A stretch of 39,399 bases of DNA from Candidatus Collierbacteria bacterium (GCA_903873735.1 CAIQPO010000043.1:1-39399); one strand, 5' to 3'. Positions 1-8,034 are shown, counted from the first letter of the stretch. Notes: generated by a model not told the origin, from the letters alone. Numbers and translations are program-made.

Positions 1-1496
1 GACATCTTTCCTTTAAACTTTACCAAAAGTTTATCATTTATCAGTATTACCGCCCCGTTGTACATAGCATCTACCAATCTAGGTTCAGCATCGCTACAAA
101 GACCCCATCCATTATGCTCAAGCTTTAATGATTGTTCATGTAAAACCAGATCAGAAGCCAATGCCTCTCTAATCTCTTGCGAACAATCAAAATAATTTAC
201 TGCTGCTAGAAGTGCACCGGCTTGAAATCTAAACTGTGGCAATCTTGACACCAATCTCAATAGCTCCATCCCCTCTCTTGTACTCATTAAAACTTTTAAA
301 TTTTTCGAGGGATACCCATCTTCATCAATAGACACGTCTCTATCTAAATTATCTGACTCACTACTACTGAAAATATCTCTTACCACCATCGACCTAGAAG
401 TATAATCACCAAGTTCTTCAATAATTTTTAACAACCTCATTCCATCCTCATCAGATAAACTTTCCATCAAATCTTCCATACACTCAAAATCTGTTCTTTC
501 TAGACAGTCAGTATCAACAGCCTGGCTAGGTGCTGATTCTTCCTTATTTTCTTCTACAATTTTCCATATTTTTCTCATAAATCCCCTCGGCAAGCTCCTT
601 TCGATACCAATTTGATCTGCATTCATCCAATTTCCCATCGCTCTTGCTATAAACTTCTCATGTCCTCTAGAACTCCAAAAAGTCATACAATTATTTATTT
701 CTTGACACAAATCAGATAATCTTCCAATTTCTGGTTCAAGAGCTGTCCTAACATCTCTCATCCCATCCCATCTCAATCTAGTAGCTTTCTTTTCAAATGA
801 GCTTTGCAACATCTCTATCGGTCCATCACTATAAAAAGTATCCATTTCGTTTCCAGATGAAAAATGTTTACTTACTATCTCAATTTGACCACCAATCTCA
901 TAACAATTACGCACTAGAGACCATGCCTCGCTTCTTTCCGCATAGTATGTAGACTTTGTCATCTCCACCACTAGTGGCATCGCCACCTCCAACAGCTCCT
1001 TATCTCTCTGAAGGATAGGTTCTAAGTTAGAAACTATTCTATGAGAGCTTTCATCAGCTCTTTGCCTCCTGAGTTTTCTTCTTTCAGCCTCAAACAACAA
1101 TCCAACTGCCCCTACCTCATTTTCTGATAACCTAGCTCCCCTATTTCTAAGTTTGTATCTCTCAAGCTTCTCTCCTAAAGTGGCAAGGGCACTATCATAC
1201 TCAGTTACTGCATCAGAAGAGTCATTCACCTCAACAAAACCGGACAGAAATATCGCTAACTCTACAATACTCATCCTCTCTGAGGCAGTGTGCATCGCCT
1301 TTACAATAACTAAACTGTCATCACTCCACACCCCATCGCATCTATACTCCTCTGCCAGTTCTTCAGATAGCCGCGCTACCATCTTTCTTACTTCTGGGCT
1401 GCTAGAGTCGAGCATTAAACTTACATCAACCTCTTGCTTTTGCTCCTCTTCCCCCCTCGACGACCCAAACATATTTTCAATAAATCTCCATGTCAT
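1..1496 (-). CDS. Hypothetical protein, partial (C-terminus beyond window)
   Basis: An open frame of about 498 codons runs from an ATG at 1496 to the window edge without a stop. I do not recognise a family. The visible protein is acidic, predicted mostly helical, rich in Glu, Arg and Ser, with no signal peptide or obvious membrane segment and no catalytic motif I can name. It starts 9 bases after the stop of the 71-residue gene upstream, and that follows dnaX, so the three are probably co-transcribed. No Shine-Dalgarno sequence precedes the ATG. Codon use is AT-rich like the housekeeping genes. The frame is clearly coding by its length; the exact start is uncertain. Confidence 0.7.
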   Translation of the reverse strand, partial: MTWRFIENMFGSSRGEEEQKQEVDVSLMLDSSSPEVRKMVARLSEELAEEYRCDGVWSDDSLVIVKAMHTASERMSIVELAIFLSGFVEVNDSSDAVTEYDSALATLGEKLERYKLRNRGARLSENEVGAVGLLFEAERRKLRRQRADESSHRIVSNLEPILQRDKELLEVAMPLVVEMTKSTYYAERSEAWSLVRNCYEIGGQIEIVSKHFSSGNEMDTFYSDGPIEMLQSSFEKKATRLRWDGMRDVRTALEPEIGRLSDLCQEINNCMTFWSSRGHEKFIARAMGNWMNADQIGIERSLPRGFMRKIWKIVEENKEESAPSQAVDTDCLERTDFECMEDLMESLSDEDGMRLLKIIEELGDYTSRSMVVRDIFSSSESDNLDRDVSIDEDGYPSKNLKVLMSTREGMELLRLVSRLPQFRFQAGALLAAVNYFDCSQEIREALASDLVLHEQSLKLEHNGWGLCSDAEPRLVDAMYNGAVILINDKLLVKFKGKM

Positions 1497-1504
1497 ACAA
1501 AATC

Positions 1505-1720
1505 TCAGTTGAAAATATATTTTGCTAAAAATGGCCTTATTTCAGGAAACTTTTCTCCCATGACCACCATTTTTTTCTTTAATTCAAAAACTGAGATTCC
1601 ATCCAAAAGAAGATTATCCGCATATACCATCACTAACCTTTTTCTTTCCATATCAATATCAATACTAGACAAAAAACTGCCAATGTCTAACCTAATATTT
1701 ATTAGTTGATTATCCGTCAT
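1505..1720 (-). CDS. Small hypothetical protein downstream of dnaX
   Basis: This gene encodes 71 residues with alternating hydrophobic and charged positions and Lys-rich helices, and no recognised domain. It lies between dnaX (52-bp gap) and the unknown gene starting at 1496, in the position where many bacteria carry ybaB/ebfC or recR. The sequence does not resemble either of those. The upstream region has only a weak ribosome site, so it is probably translated as part of the dnaX transcript. The reading frame is supported by position and by codon use matching its neighbours. Confidence 0.5.
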   Translation of the reverse strand: MTDNQLINIRLDIGSFLSSIDIDMERKRLVMVYADNLLLDGISVFELKKKMVVMGEKFPEIRPFLAKYIFN

Positions 1721-1772
1721 ATCTTCGGGCAGATACGCGCGAATATACTAAACCTTTACGAAAAATGCAAAC

Positions 1773-3287
1773 TCACCCAAAAATCTCTTCTACACTCGCT
1801 TCCTTCTTAGTATCATGATCAGTACCTGCCTTAATCTCATCACCACCTGCCCTCACTTTTTCTCCCAAAACACACCTCACATTCATCGGTCCCCAGACAG
1901 CTGCCACAGCCTCCTCGACCACTTTTCTCTTTGAATCCTGTTCAAGTTGACTTTTGTGAAACGGATAAAACACTTCAAGCATTAACTCTCTACCATCAAT
2001 ATATTTTGGCATTGCAGATCGAAGCAAGCCAGCGATAGACTGATTCTTTGGCGCCAAGCCAGACAAAAATGTATCCCACTCTGTCTTTACTTTCTCTATA
2101 CTAGCCAGCTCTGTGACCGATGTCGTTCCTGCAGACTCCACTTTTAATTCGACAGTCGTGTGAACATCATCATTTTTCTCCACGCTATCAGATCTTTTAG
2201 TTTCTGTTCTTTCTACTTTATTCACTGCACCACCAGAGGCAAAGCCAGTACTAGCCACAGGAGTTGACTTATCTACCGCGGCAGACAGCAATGCCAGTTC
2301 AATCGGCAAGATTGGAATTGGTGAATACTTTACCTTCTCTGATGCTGTTACCAATCTGTCAATTAGCCTGGCATACCTTACAAAATCAGCCCCACCCATA
2401 CTTTCTTCCATCTTCACCCGAATATAAGCTAATAAATCCGACAAAAGTATTGTAGCCCTTACCCCTTCCTCTTCCAACACTTTAATAGCCCGAACCAGCT
2501 CTTCAGGCTGACCCGACACCGACAACTCTACCAATCTTCCAACGACTCTTGTACCTACCAAACCCAATGAGGATCTCGCGAGCTCCTCATTAACCAACGC
2601 CTGTCTTGATGCTAATTGTTCAAGAAGCTTGTGTCCCTCTCTAAAACTCCCATCCGCCGCCTCAGCCACCAACTCCAAGCCACCCTCAAACACTTCGAGA
2701 CCTTCACCCGAAACCGCTTTAGACAAAGACCTAACAATTTCTTTAGTTGTGGCTCTGGTAAAGTTAATTCTTGCGCAACGACTAATTATCGTTTCTGGCA
2801 CCTTGTGAGCCTCTGTGGTGCACAAGAAAAACATTGCATGTGCTGGTGGCTCCTCCAGTGTTTTAAGCAAGGCATTAAAGGCCTCGTTGGTCAACATGTG
2901 AACCTCATCAATAATGTACACCTTCTTCTTCAAGGACACGGGAGAAAGCCTAATCTTTGATCTCAAATCACGCACGTCGTCAATACTTCTATGTGACGCA
3001 GCATCCATCTCTAAGATATCAACCGAGCTTGATTTCAATATACTTTTACAGTTCTCGCACTCACCACAAGGCTCGACTAAGTTTACTTTCTTTTCACCAT
3101 TTTTCTTACAATTTACCGCTTGAGCCAATATCCTTGCTGCACTTGTTTTTCCCGCTCCTCTTGGTCCAACCAATAAATATGCGTGAGAAAAATTCCCAGA
3201 CTTCAACACCGACAAAAAAATCTCCCTCACACCATCAAGGTCTAGTTCCTCTATCTTTCTTGGTCGATATTTCTGGTAATAACTCAC
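1773..3287 (-). CDS. dnaX: DNA polymerase III subunit gamma/tau
   Basis: This is the AAA+ clamp-loader subunit that opens and loads the sliding clamp in the replisome. It has 504 residues. Visible motifs are Walker A GPRGAGKT (41-48), a four-cysteine zinc module (C60, C74, C77, C80), Walker B with DEVH (127-130), sensor 1 TTEAHKVP and the arginine-finger motif ISRC (168-171). The C-terminal third is a Ser/Thr/Lys-rich linker followed by a small conserved-looking domain, as in short gamma/tau forms. The start is GTG. A TAAGGT box ends 6 nt before it and a perfect TTGACA lies 17 bp further up, so the mRNA should be leaderless. Confidence 0.95.
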   Translation of the reverse strand: MSYYQKYRPRKIEELDLDGVREIFLSVLKSGNFSHAYLLVGPRGAGKTSAARILAQAVNCKKNGEKKVNLVEPCGECENCKSILKSSSVDILEMDAASHRSIDDVRDLRSKIRLSPVSLKKKVYIIDEVHMLTNEAFNALLKTLEEPPAHAMFFLCTTEAHKVPETIISRCARINFTRATTKEIVRSLSKAVSGEGLEVFEGGLELVAEAADGSFREGHKLLEQLASRQALVNEELARSSLGLVGTRVVGRLVELSVSGQPEELVRAIKVLEEEGVRATILLSDLLAYIRVKMEESMGGADFVRYARLIDRLVTASEKVKYSPIPILPIELALLSAAVDKSTPVASTGFASGGAVNKVERTETKRSDSVEKNDDVHTTVELKVESAGTTSVTELASIEKVKTEWDTFLSGLAPKNQSIAGLLRSAMPKYIDGRELMLEVFYPFHKSQLEQDSKRKVVEEAVAAVWGPMNVRCVLGEKVRAGGDEIKAGTDHDTKKEASVEEIFG

Positions 3288-3293
3288 CTTTAA

Positions 3294-3322
3294 ACCTTAT
3301 GGCTAATACTCCTCACTGTCAA
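3294..3322 (-). promoter_or_regulatory. dnaX promoter, leaderless type
   Basis: TTGACA (3317-3322), 17-bp spacer, TAAGGT (3294-3299), then 6 nt to the GTG start. Transcription should begin at or next to the start codon. Confidence 0.55.
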
Positions 3323-3442
3323 CTGGATTTAATTTACTCAATTACGAAAAAATTACCGATGATCCAACATCATCATCAAGCGCCATGCCTATCTGAAAAA
3401 CAAATAATTTATTACTATATAATACCGAAGATTATACGAACT

Positions 3443-3832
3443 TTATTCGTGATGTATGCCTAAAAGATGAAGAAGCCCATGACAGGCTAGAAACTCTATC
3501 TCATCATCAAGGAGTTTATTCCACTGCATTGCTTGTCTCTTTGCCTGCGGATAGCAAATCACAATATCCCCCAAAGACATTCCATCTGGATCTTCAGGAG
3601 CATCTCCCCCTTCTTTCATAGGAAACGACAACACATCTGTTACCTCATCTCTATCAAAAAACTTCTTCTCAAGCTCTCTAATTTTTCTCTCCCCCACCAC
3701 AGACAGACTTATTTTGTATTCGCCTGTCTCTTCGGTGTTTTCAGTTAGCACACGCACCAGTGCCTCTTTAATCTGCTTTCTGTTAAACGGATATCTAGAG
3801 TCTGCATCTATTGTTAGATCAAGTTTTACCAT
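3443..3832 (-). CDS. ybeY: Endoribonuclease YbeY (rRNA maturation factor)
   Basis: This is a zinc-dependent endoribonuclease of the UPF0054 family, involved in 16S rRNA 3' processing and ribosome quality control. At 129 residues it is slightly short. The metal-binding H-x3-H-x5-H motif is present at the extreme C-terminus as HGLLHLLGIHH, followed by one Glu and the stop, so the usual tail after the motif is missing. It lies upstream of dnaX with a 155-bp gap. No Shine-Dalgarno is seen. A TAAAAT box 7 nt before the ATG sits directly behind the terminator of the upstream zinc-ribbon gene. Confidence 0.9.
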   Translation of the reverse strand: MVKLDLTIDADSRYPFNRKQIKEALVRVLTENTEETGEYKISLSVVGERKIRELEKKFFDRDEVTDVLSFPMKEGGDAPEDPDGMSLGDIVICYPQAKRQAMQWNKLLDDEIEFLACHGLLHLLGIHHE

Positions 3833-3839
3833 TGGCTAT

Positions 3840-3845
3840 ATTTTA
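3840..3845 (-). promoter_or_regulatory. -10 box for leaderless ybeY
   Basis: TAAAAT followed by 7 nt and the ybeY ATG. It begins 4 nt after the U-tract of the 3850-3875 terminator. Confidence 0.5.
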
Positions 3846-3849
3846 GCCG

Positions 3850-3875
3850 AAAAAAAACCCAGATAAAATCTGGGT
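3850..3875 (-). terminator. Terminator of zinc-ribbon gene
   Basis: An 8-bp stem (ACCCAGAT/ATCTGGGT) with a 3-nt loop is followed on the minus strand by eight T residues. Confidence 0.85.
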
Positions 3876-3883
3876 CAATCATG

Positions 3884-4120
3884 CTACTCGGCGAAAGCCG
3901 GTATCTTCTCCTTGATCAGGTCGGAGGTGTCTTCATCGTCAACTGGGCGAACATCATGCCCGCAATCAGGGCAGACCGCCTTGACATCTACCGGCATCTC
4001 ACCGGCCATCTTGAATTCAAAGTCGACAAACCGCTGAACATCGTACAGGTGCTGACAACCTTCGCAGCGACAAAGTACAGGGAAATGCAAACCATCATGC
4101 TGACGGCGAACAACAGACAT
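3884..4120 (-). CDS. Small zinc-ribbon protein (class B cassette)
   Basis: The gene encodes 78 residues with two cysteine knuckles, C17-x-C19-x2-C22 and C50-P-D-C53, a likely zinc ribbon. The tail is acidic. There are no membrane segments. I do not recognise a family; a zinc-binding RNA or protein adaptor is a guess. It is a self-contained unit: a TTGACT-17-TAGAAT promoter, a strong GAGGAGGT ribosome site just before the ATG, and its own terminator. Its codons are richer in G and C (CGC, CTG, GCC) than those of yqeY and ybeY, between which it sits. Confidence 0.75.
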   Translation of the reverse strand: MSVVRRQHDGLHFPVLCRCEGCQHLYDVQRFVDFEFKMAGEMPVDVKAVCPDCGHDVRPVDDEDTSDLIKEKIPAFAE

Positions 4121-4156
4121 AGAAACCTCCTCAAATTAAAAAGTTCGGATTTGAGT

Positions 4157-4185
4157 ATTCTACCCTATAACCTAAAATAAGTCAA
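4157..4185 (-). promoter_or_regulatory. Promoter of zinc-ribbon gene
   Basis: TTGACT (4180-4185), 17-bp spacer, TAGAAT (4157-4162). It overlaps the yqeY stop region. Confidence 0.75.
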
Positions 4186-4187
4186 AA

Positions 4188-4619
4188 TTACCCAGGGAAA
4201 TTTTTACTTACCAGCCTGTTCACCACGCTACCATCTACTTTTCCTCTAAGCTTGCCCATCACCAACCCCATTAGTCTCCCGCCTCTCACACCACTCGTCT
4301 CTGCTTCAGCCTTAATCACAGACAGCACCTCTTCCTCATCCATCATTTTTGGTAAATATTTTTGAATTTCTTCCAGTTCGTATTTCTCTTGATCTGCCCT
4401 CTCTACTGCTCCTGCTTTCTCATAAACTTCAATCGACTCCCTTCTCTTTTTCTGCTCCTTCATCAGCACTTTGATTATCTCCTCATCATTCAACTCACTT
4501 TGCTTATCCACCTGGGCATAACCAATTTCTGTAAGCAGCAATCTGATTACACCCAGCAAACGAACATCTTTGGCTTTTTGAGCCTCTACCATGTCCGCTT
4601 TTATTTGTGAATAAAGCAT
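4188..4619 (-). CDS. yqeY: GatB/YqeY domain protein
   Basis: This 143-residue protein is the stand-alone YqeY family, related to the tRNA-binding tail domain of the GatB amidotransferase subunit. Its cellular role is not settled, though it commonly sits next to rpsU. Typical features are seen: the opening helix with KDVRLLGVIRLLLTEI, the basic EQKKRRESIEVYEKAG segment, the YLPKMMDEEEV hinge and a C-terminal GxxMGxVMGKL-like stretch (GRLMGLVMGKLRGKVDG). It starts 6 bases after the rpsU stop and is co-transcribed with it. Confidence 0.9.
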   Translation of the reverse strand: MLYSQIKADMVEAQKAKDVRLLGVIRLLLTEIGYAQVDKQSELNDEEIIKVLMKEQKKRRESIEVYEKAGAVERADQEKYELEEIQKYLPKMMDEEEVLSVIKAEAETSGVRGGRLMGLVMGKLRGKVDGSVVNRLVSKNFPG

Positions 4620-4625
4620 TTTTTA

Positions 4626-4853
4626 TTATTTTTTAGTGATACCTGCAAGTCTCTTATTTCTTCTTCTAATCTTAGCAGAAGCCTTTCTTAGCTCAGTCAT
4701 TTTGATATTCTTAAGCTTTGATGGCTTTTGGTATCCAGTCATGCCCACAGACTTGACCCGTTCAAGACCCTGATCTTCAAAAGTCAGTTTCCTAAATTCA
4801 TTGATCATCTGTTGTGCATTTTGTCCTTGCTTCTTGCGCACGACAATTGCCAT
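4626..4853 (-). CDS. rpsU: 30S ribosomal protein S21
   Basis: This 75-residue S21 carries the family opening (MAIVVRKKQGQ) and basic C-terminal half (KASAKIRRRNKRLAG). S21 binds the 30S platform near the 16S rRNA 3' end and helps initiation. Unlike most housekeeping genes here it has a strong Shine-Dalgarno (AAAGGAGGTG) 8 nt before the ATG. The rpsU-yqeY pairing is common in bacteria. There is a short gap of 37 bp after the HIT gene. Confidence 0.92.
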   Translation of the reverse strand: MAIVVRKKQGQNAQQMINEFRKLTFEDQGLERVKSVGMTGYQKPSKLKNIKMTELRKASAKIRRRNKRLAGITKK

Positions 4854-4890
4854 AAAGATACACCTCCTTTTTTTAAATACAATCTACTTA

Positions 4891-5238
4891 TTAAGTTTGG
4901 CCGGCTGGTTCAGTCTTTGTTCCACCTAATATATGAATATGTTCATGACTAAAGTGGTTATATCCTGCCCCATTATTCACCAGCTTGTATCCAGTCTTAT
5001 CCAAACCCTGCTCCGATACAACGGCAAAAACGGCTTCCATTATTTTACCCCAAAACACCCCTGAATTACTAGAGGCTACTTCTTTCTTGTCTTTATGATC
5101 TTTTGGAATAACCAGTAGATGTACTGGTGCAACCGGATACTTGTTTTTTATACACAAAAACTTATCATTTTCCCAAACTTTCACTGAGGGCTCTACACCT
5201 TCAGTGATTTTGCAAAACAAACAAGATTGATCTTTCAT
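4891..5238 (-). CDS. HIT family nucleotide-binding hydrolase
   Basis: This histidine-triad protein of 115 residues probably hydrolyses nucleoside phosphoramidates or dinucleotides. The catalytic triad HEHIHIL lies near the C-terminus, and a CxxC pair (CLFCK) near the N-terminus is typical of the HinT/PKCI branch. I place the start at the ATG at 5238 rather than 5253, because this start is preceded by AAGG and lies just past the rseP stop codon, whereas the longer form runs into rseP. It is translated with rseP. Confidence 0.9.
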   Translation of the reverse strand: MKDQSCLFCKITEGVEPSVKVWENDKFLCIKNKYPVAPVHLLVIPKDHKDKKEVASSNSGVFWGKIMEAVFAVVSEQGLDKTGYKLVNNGAGYNHFSHEHIHILGGTKTEPAGQT

Positions 5239-5239
5239 G

Positions 5240-6322
5240 CTATACCTTACCAAACAACCTTAATATATCTCTAATGGTAATAAGCACCATTAGACCCAAC
5301 AAAAACACCATCCCCCCAGTATGGACATACCCCTCAATTTTATTTTTCAACTTTTTTCCAATAATAATTTCCAAAAACAAAAAGGCTATTCTGCCACCGT
5401 CCAGAGCCGGAAAAGGCATGATGTTCATTATTGCCAAATTTATTGACAATACTCCCATAAACATCAATATAGGTAAAATTCCACTTCCATAGACATTCTT
5501 TGTTGCCTGATAAATTCCCACTGGACCAGCCACATCTTTTGGTGCTCCTTTTCCTGAAAATACATCCACCACTAAATTCTTCAATCCCAAGGTTATTTCT
5601 CTACCCCAAGACAAAGCTTCATCCAGTCCTGCCATAATGCCTCTAAAAGGCTTTTCGTACCAGGGATAGTTTACTATCTTCACACTGGTAAGTGTCACTC
5701 CCAATGCTCCCTCCCCCTGAGGCGGATTTTCTCTAGGGATAAGTGACTTCTTGAGTTTTTCTCCCCCTCTGTTCACAGTCAGAACAATCTCTTTTCCTTT
5801 GTTTTTTGAAACGATGTCTATAAAACCAGATACATCTTTAAACGAAACCGCAACACCATCTACCTCTAAAACCTCGAACACATCTTCTGACTTTATTTCT
5901 ACTTTTTCCGCAGGAGAGCCTGAAGCCACCCCATCAACAATCACCAAATTAGTCTTCACTGGGATACCCACAAAAGAGTAGACTACTGCAAACAAGATTA
6001 CCCCCAAGACAAAGTTCATTACTACTCCTGCAACCAAAACACCAGCTCTTTGCCAGATTGGCTTGTTAAAAAACGCTTCCGGAGAAGATGCTTGAGACTC
6101 ATCCTCCATATCTTCACCCCAAAGTTTTACAAATCCTCCTATCGGTAACCAATTTAAGCTAAAAATTGTACCTCCTTTTGTAAATAACTTTCTAGCTCTC
6201 GGTGGTAAGCCAATTCCAAATTCTTCAACCCTCATCTTGAAAACTCTGGCCATCACAAAATGTCCAAGCTCATGAATTAATACCAAAACAGACAGAATCA
6301 CTATAAAAATTAAAATACCCAT
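5240..6322 (-). CDS. rseP: RIP metalloprotease RseP (site-2 protease)
   Basis: This is an intramembrane zinc protease of the M50 family that cleaves membrane-anchored regulators or signal-peptide remnants. Its 360 residues show the catalytic HELGH in the first membrane helix, a single PDZ-like domain around residues 130-210, and the second metal-ligand motif as MPFPALDGGR near residue 305. In many bacteria rseP follows dxr, cdsA, uppS and frr; here frr is nearby but the intervening genes are gone. A TAAAAT box 6 nt before the ATG, directly behind the terminator of the upstream cassette, indicates a leaderless transcript. Confidence 0.93.
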   Translation of the reverse strand: MGILIFIVILSVLVLIHELGHFVMARVFKMRVEEFGIGLPPRARKLFTKGGTIFSLNWLPIGGFVKLWGEDMEDESQASSPEAFFNKPIWQRAGVLVAGVVMNFVLGVILFAVVYSFVGIPVKTNLVIVDGVASGSPAEKVEIKSEDVFEVLEVDGVAVSFKDVSGFIDIVSKNKGKEIVLTVNRGGEKLKKSLIPRENPPQGEGALGVTLTSVKIVNYPWYEKPFRGIMAGLDEALSWGREITLGLKNLVVDVFSGKGAPKDVAGPVGIYQATKNVYGSGILPILMFMGVLSINLAIMNIMPFPALDGGRIAFLFLEIIIGKKLKNKIEGYVHTGGMVFLLGLMVLITIRDILRLFGKV

Positions 6323-6328
6323 TGCCTA

Positions 6329-6334
6329 ATTTTA
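6329..6334 (-). promoter_or_regulatory. -10 box for leaderless rseP
   Basis: TAAAAT, 6 nt, ATG. It lies 3 nt beyond the U-tract of the 6338-6360 terminator. Confidence 0.5.
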
Positions 6335-6337
6335 CAT

Positions 6338-6360
6338 AAAAAACCCGCCAATTGGCGGGT
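6338..6360 (-). terminator. Terminator of Cys-motif cassette
   Basis: The palindrome ACCCGCCAATTGGCGGGT is followed on the minus strand by a run of T residues. Confidence 0.88.
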
Positions 6361-6367
6361 AAATCTT

Positions 6368-6655
6368 TCAAGCAGCAACAGGTAAAGCCTGCAGCTTTTC
6401 ATAGGCGAGGCGCACTTCAGTTTCCATTTCTGGACGGTAAGTGCAGATTCCGCGCGTGTCACGCGGCTGTCCTTCAATGTACTGCGCCGTTGACGGTGAA
6501 CCAATACATTCGCCCTCTGGCAGAATATGACGACTCTCTCCTTCATCGAAGACCATCTGATTTCTGGTGTAACCCATCAATTCATAGAGCAACCAGGCGT
6601 CATTGTTGGGTTGCACTGGCTGGCCACAGCGATCACAGGTAGGTAAGTTGCACAT
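6368..6655 (-). CDS. Small Cys-motif protein (class B cassette)
   Basis: The gene encodes 95 residues of no recognised family. The N-terminus has C2, C7 and C10 (a CxxC), with C50 and C71 further on, so metal binding is possible. I chose the ATG at 6655 because AGAGGAGA lies just upstream; a longer frame to 6739 exists but would run through the promoter. The unit has a near-perfect promoter and its own terminator. Codons are G+C-richer than in rseP. Confidence 0.72.
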   Translation of the reverse strand: MCNLPTCDRCGQPVQPNNDAWLLYELMGYTRNQMVFDEGESRHILPEGECIGSPSTAQYIEGQPRDTRGICTYRPEMETEVRLAYEKLQALPVAA

Positions 6656-6701
6656 ATCATCTCCTCTGACAACAAAGTCCAGTTTAAAGAGCAATTGATG
6701 C

Positions 6702-6730
6702 ATTATAGGGTATATTCTCCTAAAAGTCAA
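6702..6730 (-). promoter_or_regulatory. Promoter of Cys-motif cassette
   Basis: TTGACT (6725-6730), 17-bp spacer, perfect TATAAT (6702-6707). The -35 box grows out of the T-tract of the preceding terminator. Confidence 0.85.
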
Positions 6731-6755
6731 AAAACCCACCCCTTCTAAGGGTGGG
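6729..6755 (-). terminator. Terminator of 6764-7111 cassette
   Basis: A 7-bp GC stem (CCCACCC/GGGTGGG) is followed on the minus strand by a T run that reads directly into the next promoter's TTGACT. Confidence 0.87.
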
Positions 6756-6763
6756 CAATCATC

Positions 6764-7111
6764 TCAACACATCTTGTTAATTCTGCTTTCCAGATCAGCC
6801 ATCTGCTGAGCAATAATCTGATCCCAGTCAGAGGTATAAGCTTTAGCAGGATTTTCAGGCTCAACATAATCTCCAAGCACGTCGCCCGCCCTAACCTTGA
6901 AAACAGCCCCATTCAACAGATGAAGCTCGATCAGGTTATCCTCAAGACGTACTACACTCAAGCATGCTGGAGATGTTTTTGCCTGCTGCTCAAAGGCAGA
7001 AAGTGCAGTCAGCTGATTTGACCCTACTGCCGTAAAACCAGGAACAACTTGAAAATCCTTCCCCGGCCATGAAGCTTCTAGAGCAAAAACCTTCTCTGGA
7101 ATAGAGTTCAT
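6764..7111 (-). CDS. Hypothetical protein (class B cassette)
   Basis: This gene encodes 115 soluble residues of no recognised family, with a beta-rich centre (VVRLEDNLIELHLLNGAV) and a C-terminal helix. It has a strong GGAGGTGA site before the ATG and its own terminator. A perfect TATAAT lies just past the frr stop, but I see no good -35, so some expression may come from frr read-through. The gene occupies the slot after frr where uppS is usual, but it is not an undecaprenyl pyrophosphate synthase. Confidence 0.7.
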   Translation of the reverse strand: MNSIPEKVFALEASWPGKDFQVVPGFTAVGSNQLTALSAFEQQAKTSPACLSVVRLEDNLIELHLLNGAVFKVRAGDVLGDYVEPENPAKAYTSDWDQIIAQQMADLESRINKMC

Positions 7112-7152
7112 TCGTCACCTCCAAAGACTTCAGAATAAATGTTCGATGCTTA

Positions 7153-7158
7153 ATTATA
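7153..7158 (-). promoter_or_regulatory. -10 box before 7111 gene
   Basis: TATAAT lies about 40 nt before the ATG, immediately after the frr stop codon. No recognisable -35 is present. Confidence 0.4.
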
Positions 7159-7165
7159 CTATAAG

Positions 7166-7729
7166 TTACACGTCCATGATTTCGTCCTCTTTTGCCTTAG
7201 CCAACTGCTCAATCTTTGTATTGTAATCACCCGTAACTTTATCCAGCTGCTCATGTAACATGAATATCTCATCCTCCGATACAGCCCCAGTATCTTTTAG
7301 ACCATCAACCTTCTCCTTAACATCTTGTCTTGCCTGCCTAAGCATCACCTTTCCACTCTCTGTTTTTTGCTTTAGTAGTTTTACGAAATCCAACCTTCTC
7401 TCTTGTGTTAAAGGAGGCAAAACGATCCTAATCTGATCACCAGATACCGCTGGAGATAATTGCATCTCGCTCTCCGCAATCGCCTTCTCAATTTCTCTTA
7501 TTAGACTTTTATCGTAGGGAGAAATTACCAACATGTTTGTGTCTGGAGCAGAAATAGTAGCTACTTCTACCAATCTCATCTTCGTCCCATACGCAAAGAC
7601 TAATACATTCTCTACCATATCAGGCTTAGCTCTACCGACCCGCACAGTAGACATATCTTCCTTCACAAGCTCCATCACCTTATCAAACTTTTGTTTTAAC
7701 AGTACTATCAGTTCGTGTTCCATTTGCAT
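7166..7729 (-). CDS. frr: Ribosome recycling factor
   Basis: RRF splits post-termination ribosomes together with EF-G. The 187 residues match the family's usual length of about 185. The conserved helical signature VRVGRAKPDMVENV is near residue 30 and the C-terminal half carries ERRLDFVKLLKQKTESGKVMLRQARQD. The first ATG (7729) has a TAAAAT box 5 nt upstream; a second in-frame ATG two codons later is possible. It follows a small unknown gene where pyrH would be expected. Confidence 0.95.
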   Translation of the reverse strand: MQMEHELIVLLKQKFDKVMELVKEDMSTVRVGRAKPDMVENVLVFAYGTKMRLVEVATISAPDTNMLVISPYDKSLIREIEKAIAESEMQLSPAVSGDQIRIVLPPLTQERRLDFVKLLKQKTESGKVMLRQARQDVKEKVDGLKDTGAVSEDEIFMLHEQLDKVTGDYNTKIEQLAKAKEDEIMDV

Positions 7730-7734
7730 AATCT

Positions 7735-7740
7735 ATTTTA
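7735..7740 (-). promoter_or_regulatory. Possible -10 box for leaderless frr
   Basis: TAAAAT, 5 nt, then the first frr ATG, in the 13-bp gap between frr and the gene upstream. frr may also be co-transcribed. Confidence 0.35.
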
Positions 7741-7742
7741 AC

Positions 7743-8021
7743 TTATTGTTTTTTTTGATACCAATCTCTTCTTTTATCACCCAACACTACCTCCTCCGGA
7801 TTTCTACCTAAAAACTCTTCACCTTCTGTTTCAGGTAAATTTATAACTGCTTGGTCTAAACTCTTACCACCCAAACTGACCTTGCCACCCAATTCACCCT
7901 GATTTAAAGGAGGAGTGCTTTCTCTCGCCTTTTCCGCCTTCTTCCTACCCGCCTCTGCCCTAGCTTGCTGCTCGGCAATCATGTCATTCATTATCTTCTG
8001 CATTTCTGGTGTTACTTCCAT
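7743..8021 (-). CDS. Hypothetical protein between tsf and frr
   Basis: This gene encodes 92 residues, charged and probably largely disordered, with an Ala/Glu/Lys-rich N-terminal helix and a C-terminal segment ending DWYQKKQ. No family is recognised. I start it at the ATG at 8021, which has a TAAATT box 7 nt upstream; a longer frame to 8258 would overlap the divergent cassette. It takes the place of pyrH in the conserved tsf-pyrH-frr order but is not a kinase. Confidence 0.6.
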   Translation of the reverse strand: MEVTPEMQKIMNDMIAEQQARAEAGRKKAEKARESTPPLNQGELGGKVSLGGKSLDQAVINLPETEGEEFLGRNPEEVVLGDKRRDWYQKKQ

Positions 8022-8028
8022 ACCATAC

Positions 8029-8034
8029 AATTTA
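8029..8034 (-). promoter_or_regulatory. -10 box for leaderless 8021 gene
   Basis: TAAATT, 7 nt, ATG; no Shine-Dalgarno. Confidence 0.4.

Noticed and set aside
1153-1709. Two plus-strand open frames near the left edge
   Set aside because: They are antisense to a continuous minus-strand frame of about 498 codons and have no ribosome sites.
1505-1720. YbaB/EbfC or RecR assignment for the gene after dnaX
   Set aside because: Position fits, but the sequence shows neither the YbaB helical pattern nor the RecR zinc and Toprim motifs.
6310-6546. Alternative minus-strand frame across the cassette-rseP junction
   Set aside because: It runs through a strong terminator and the rseP start; composition is of a shifted frame.
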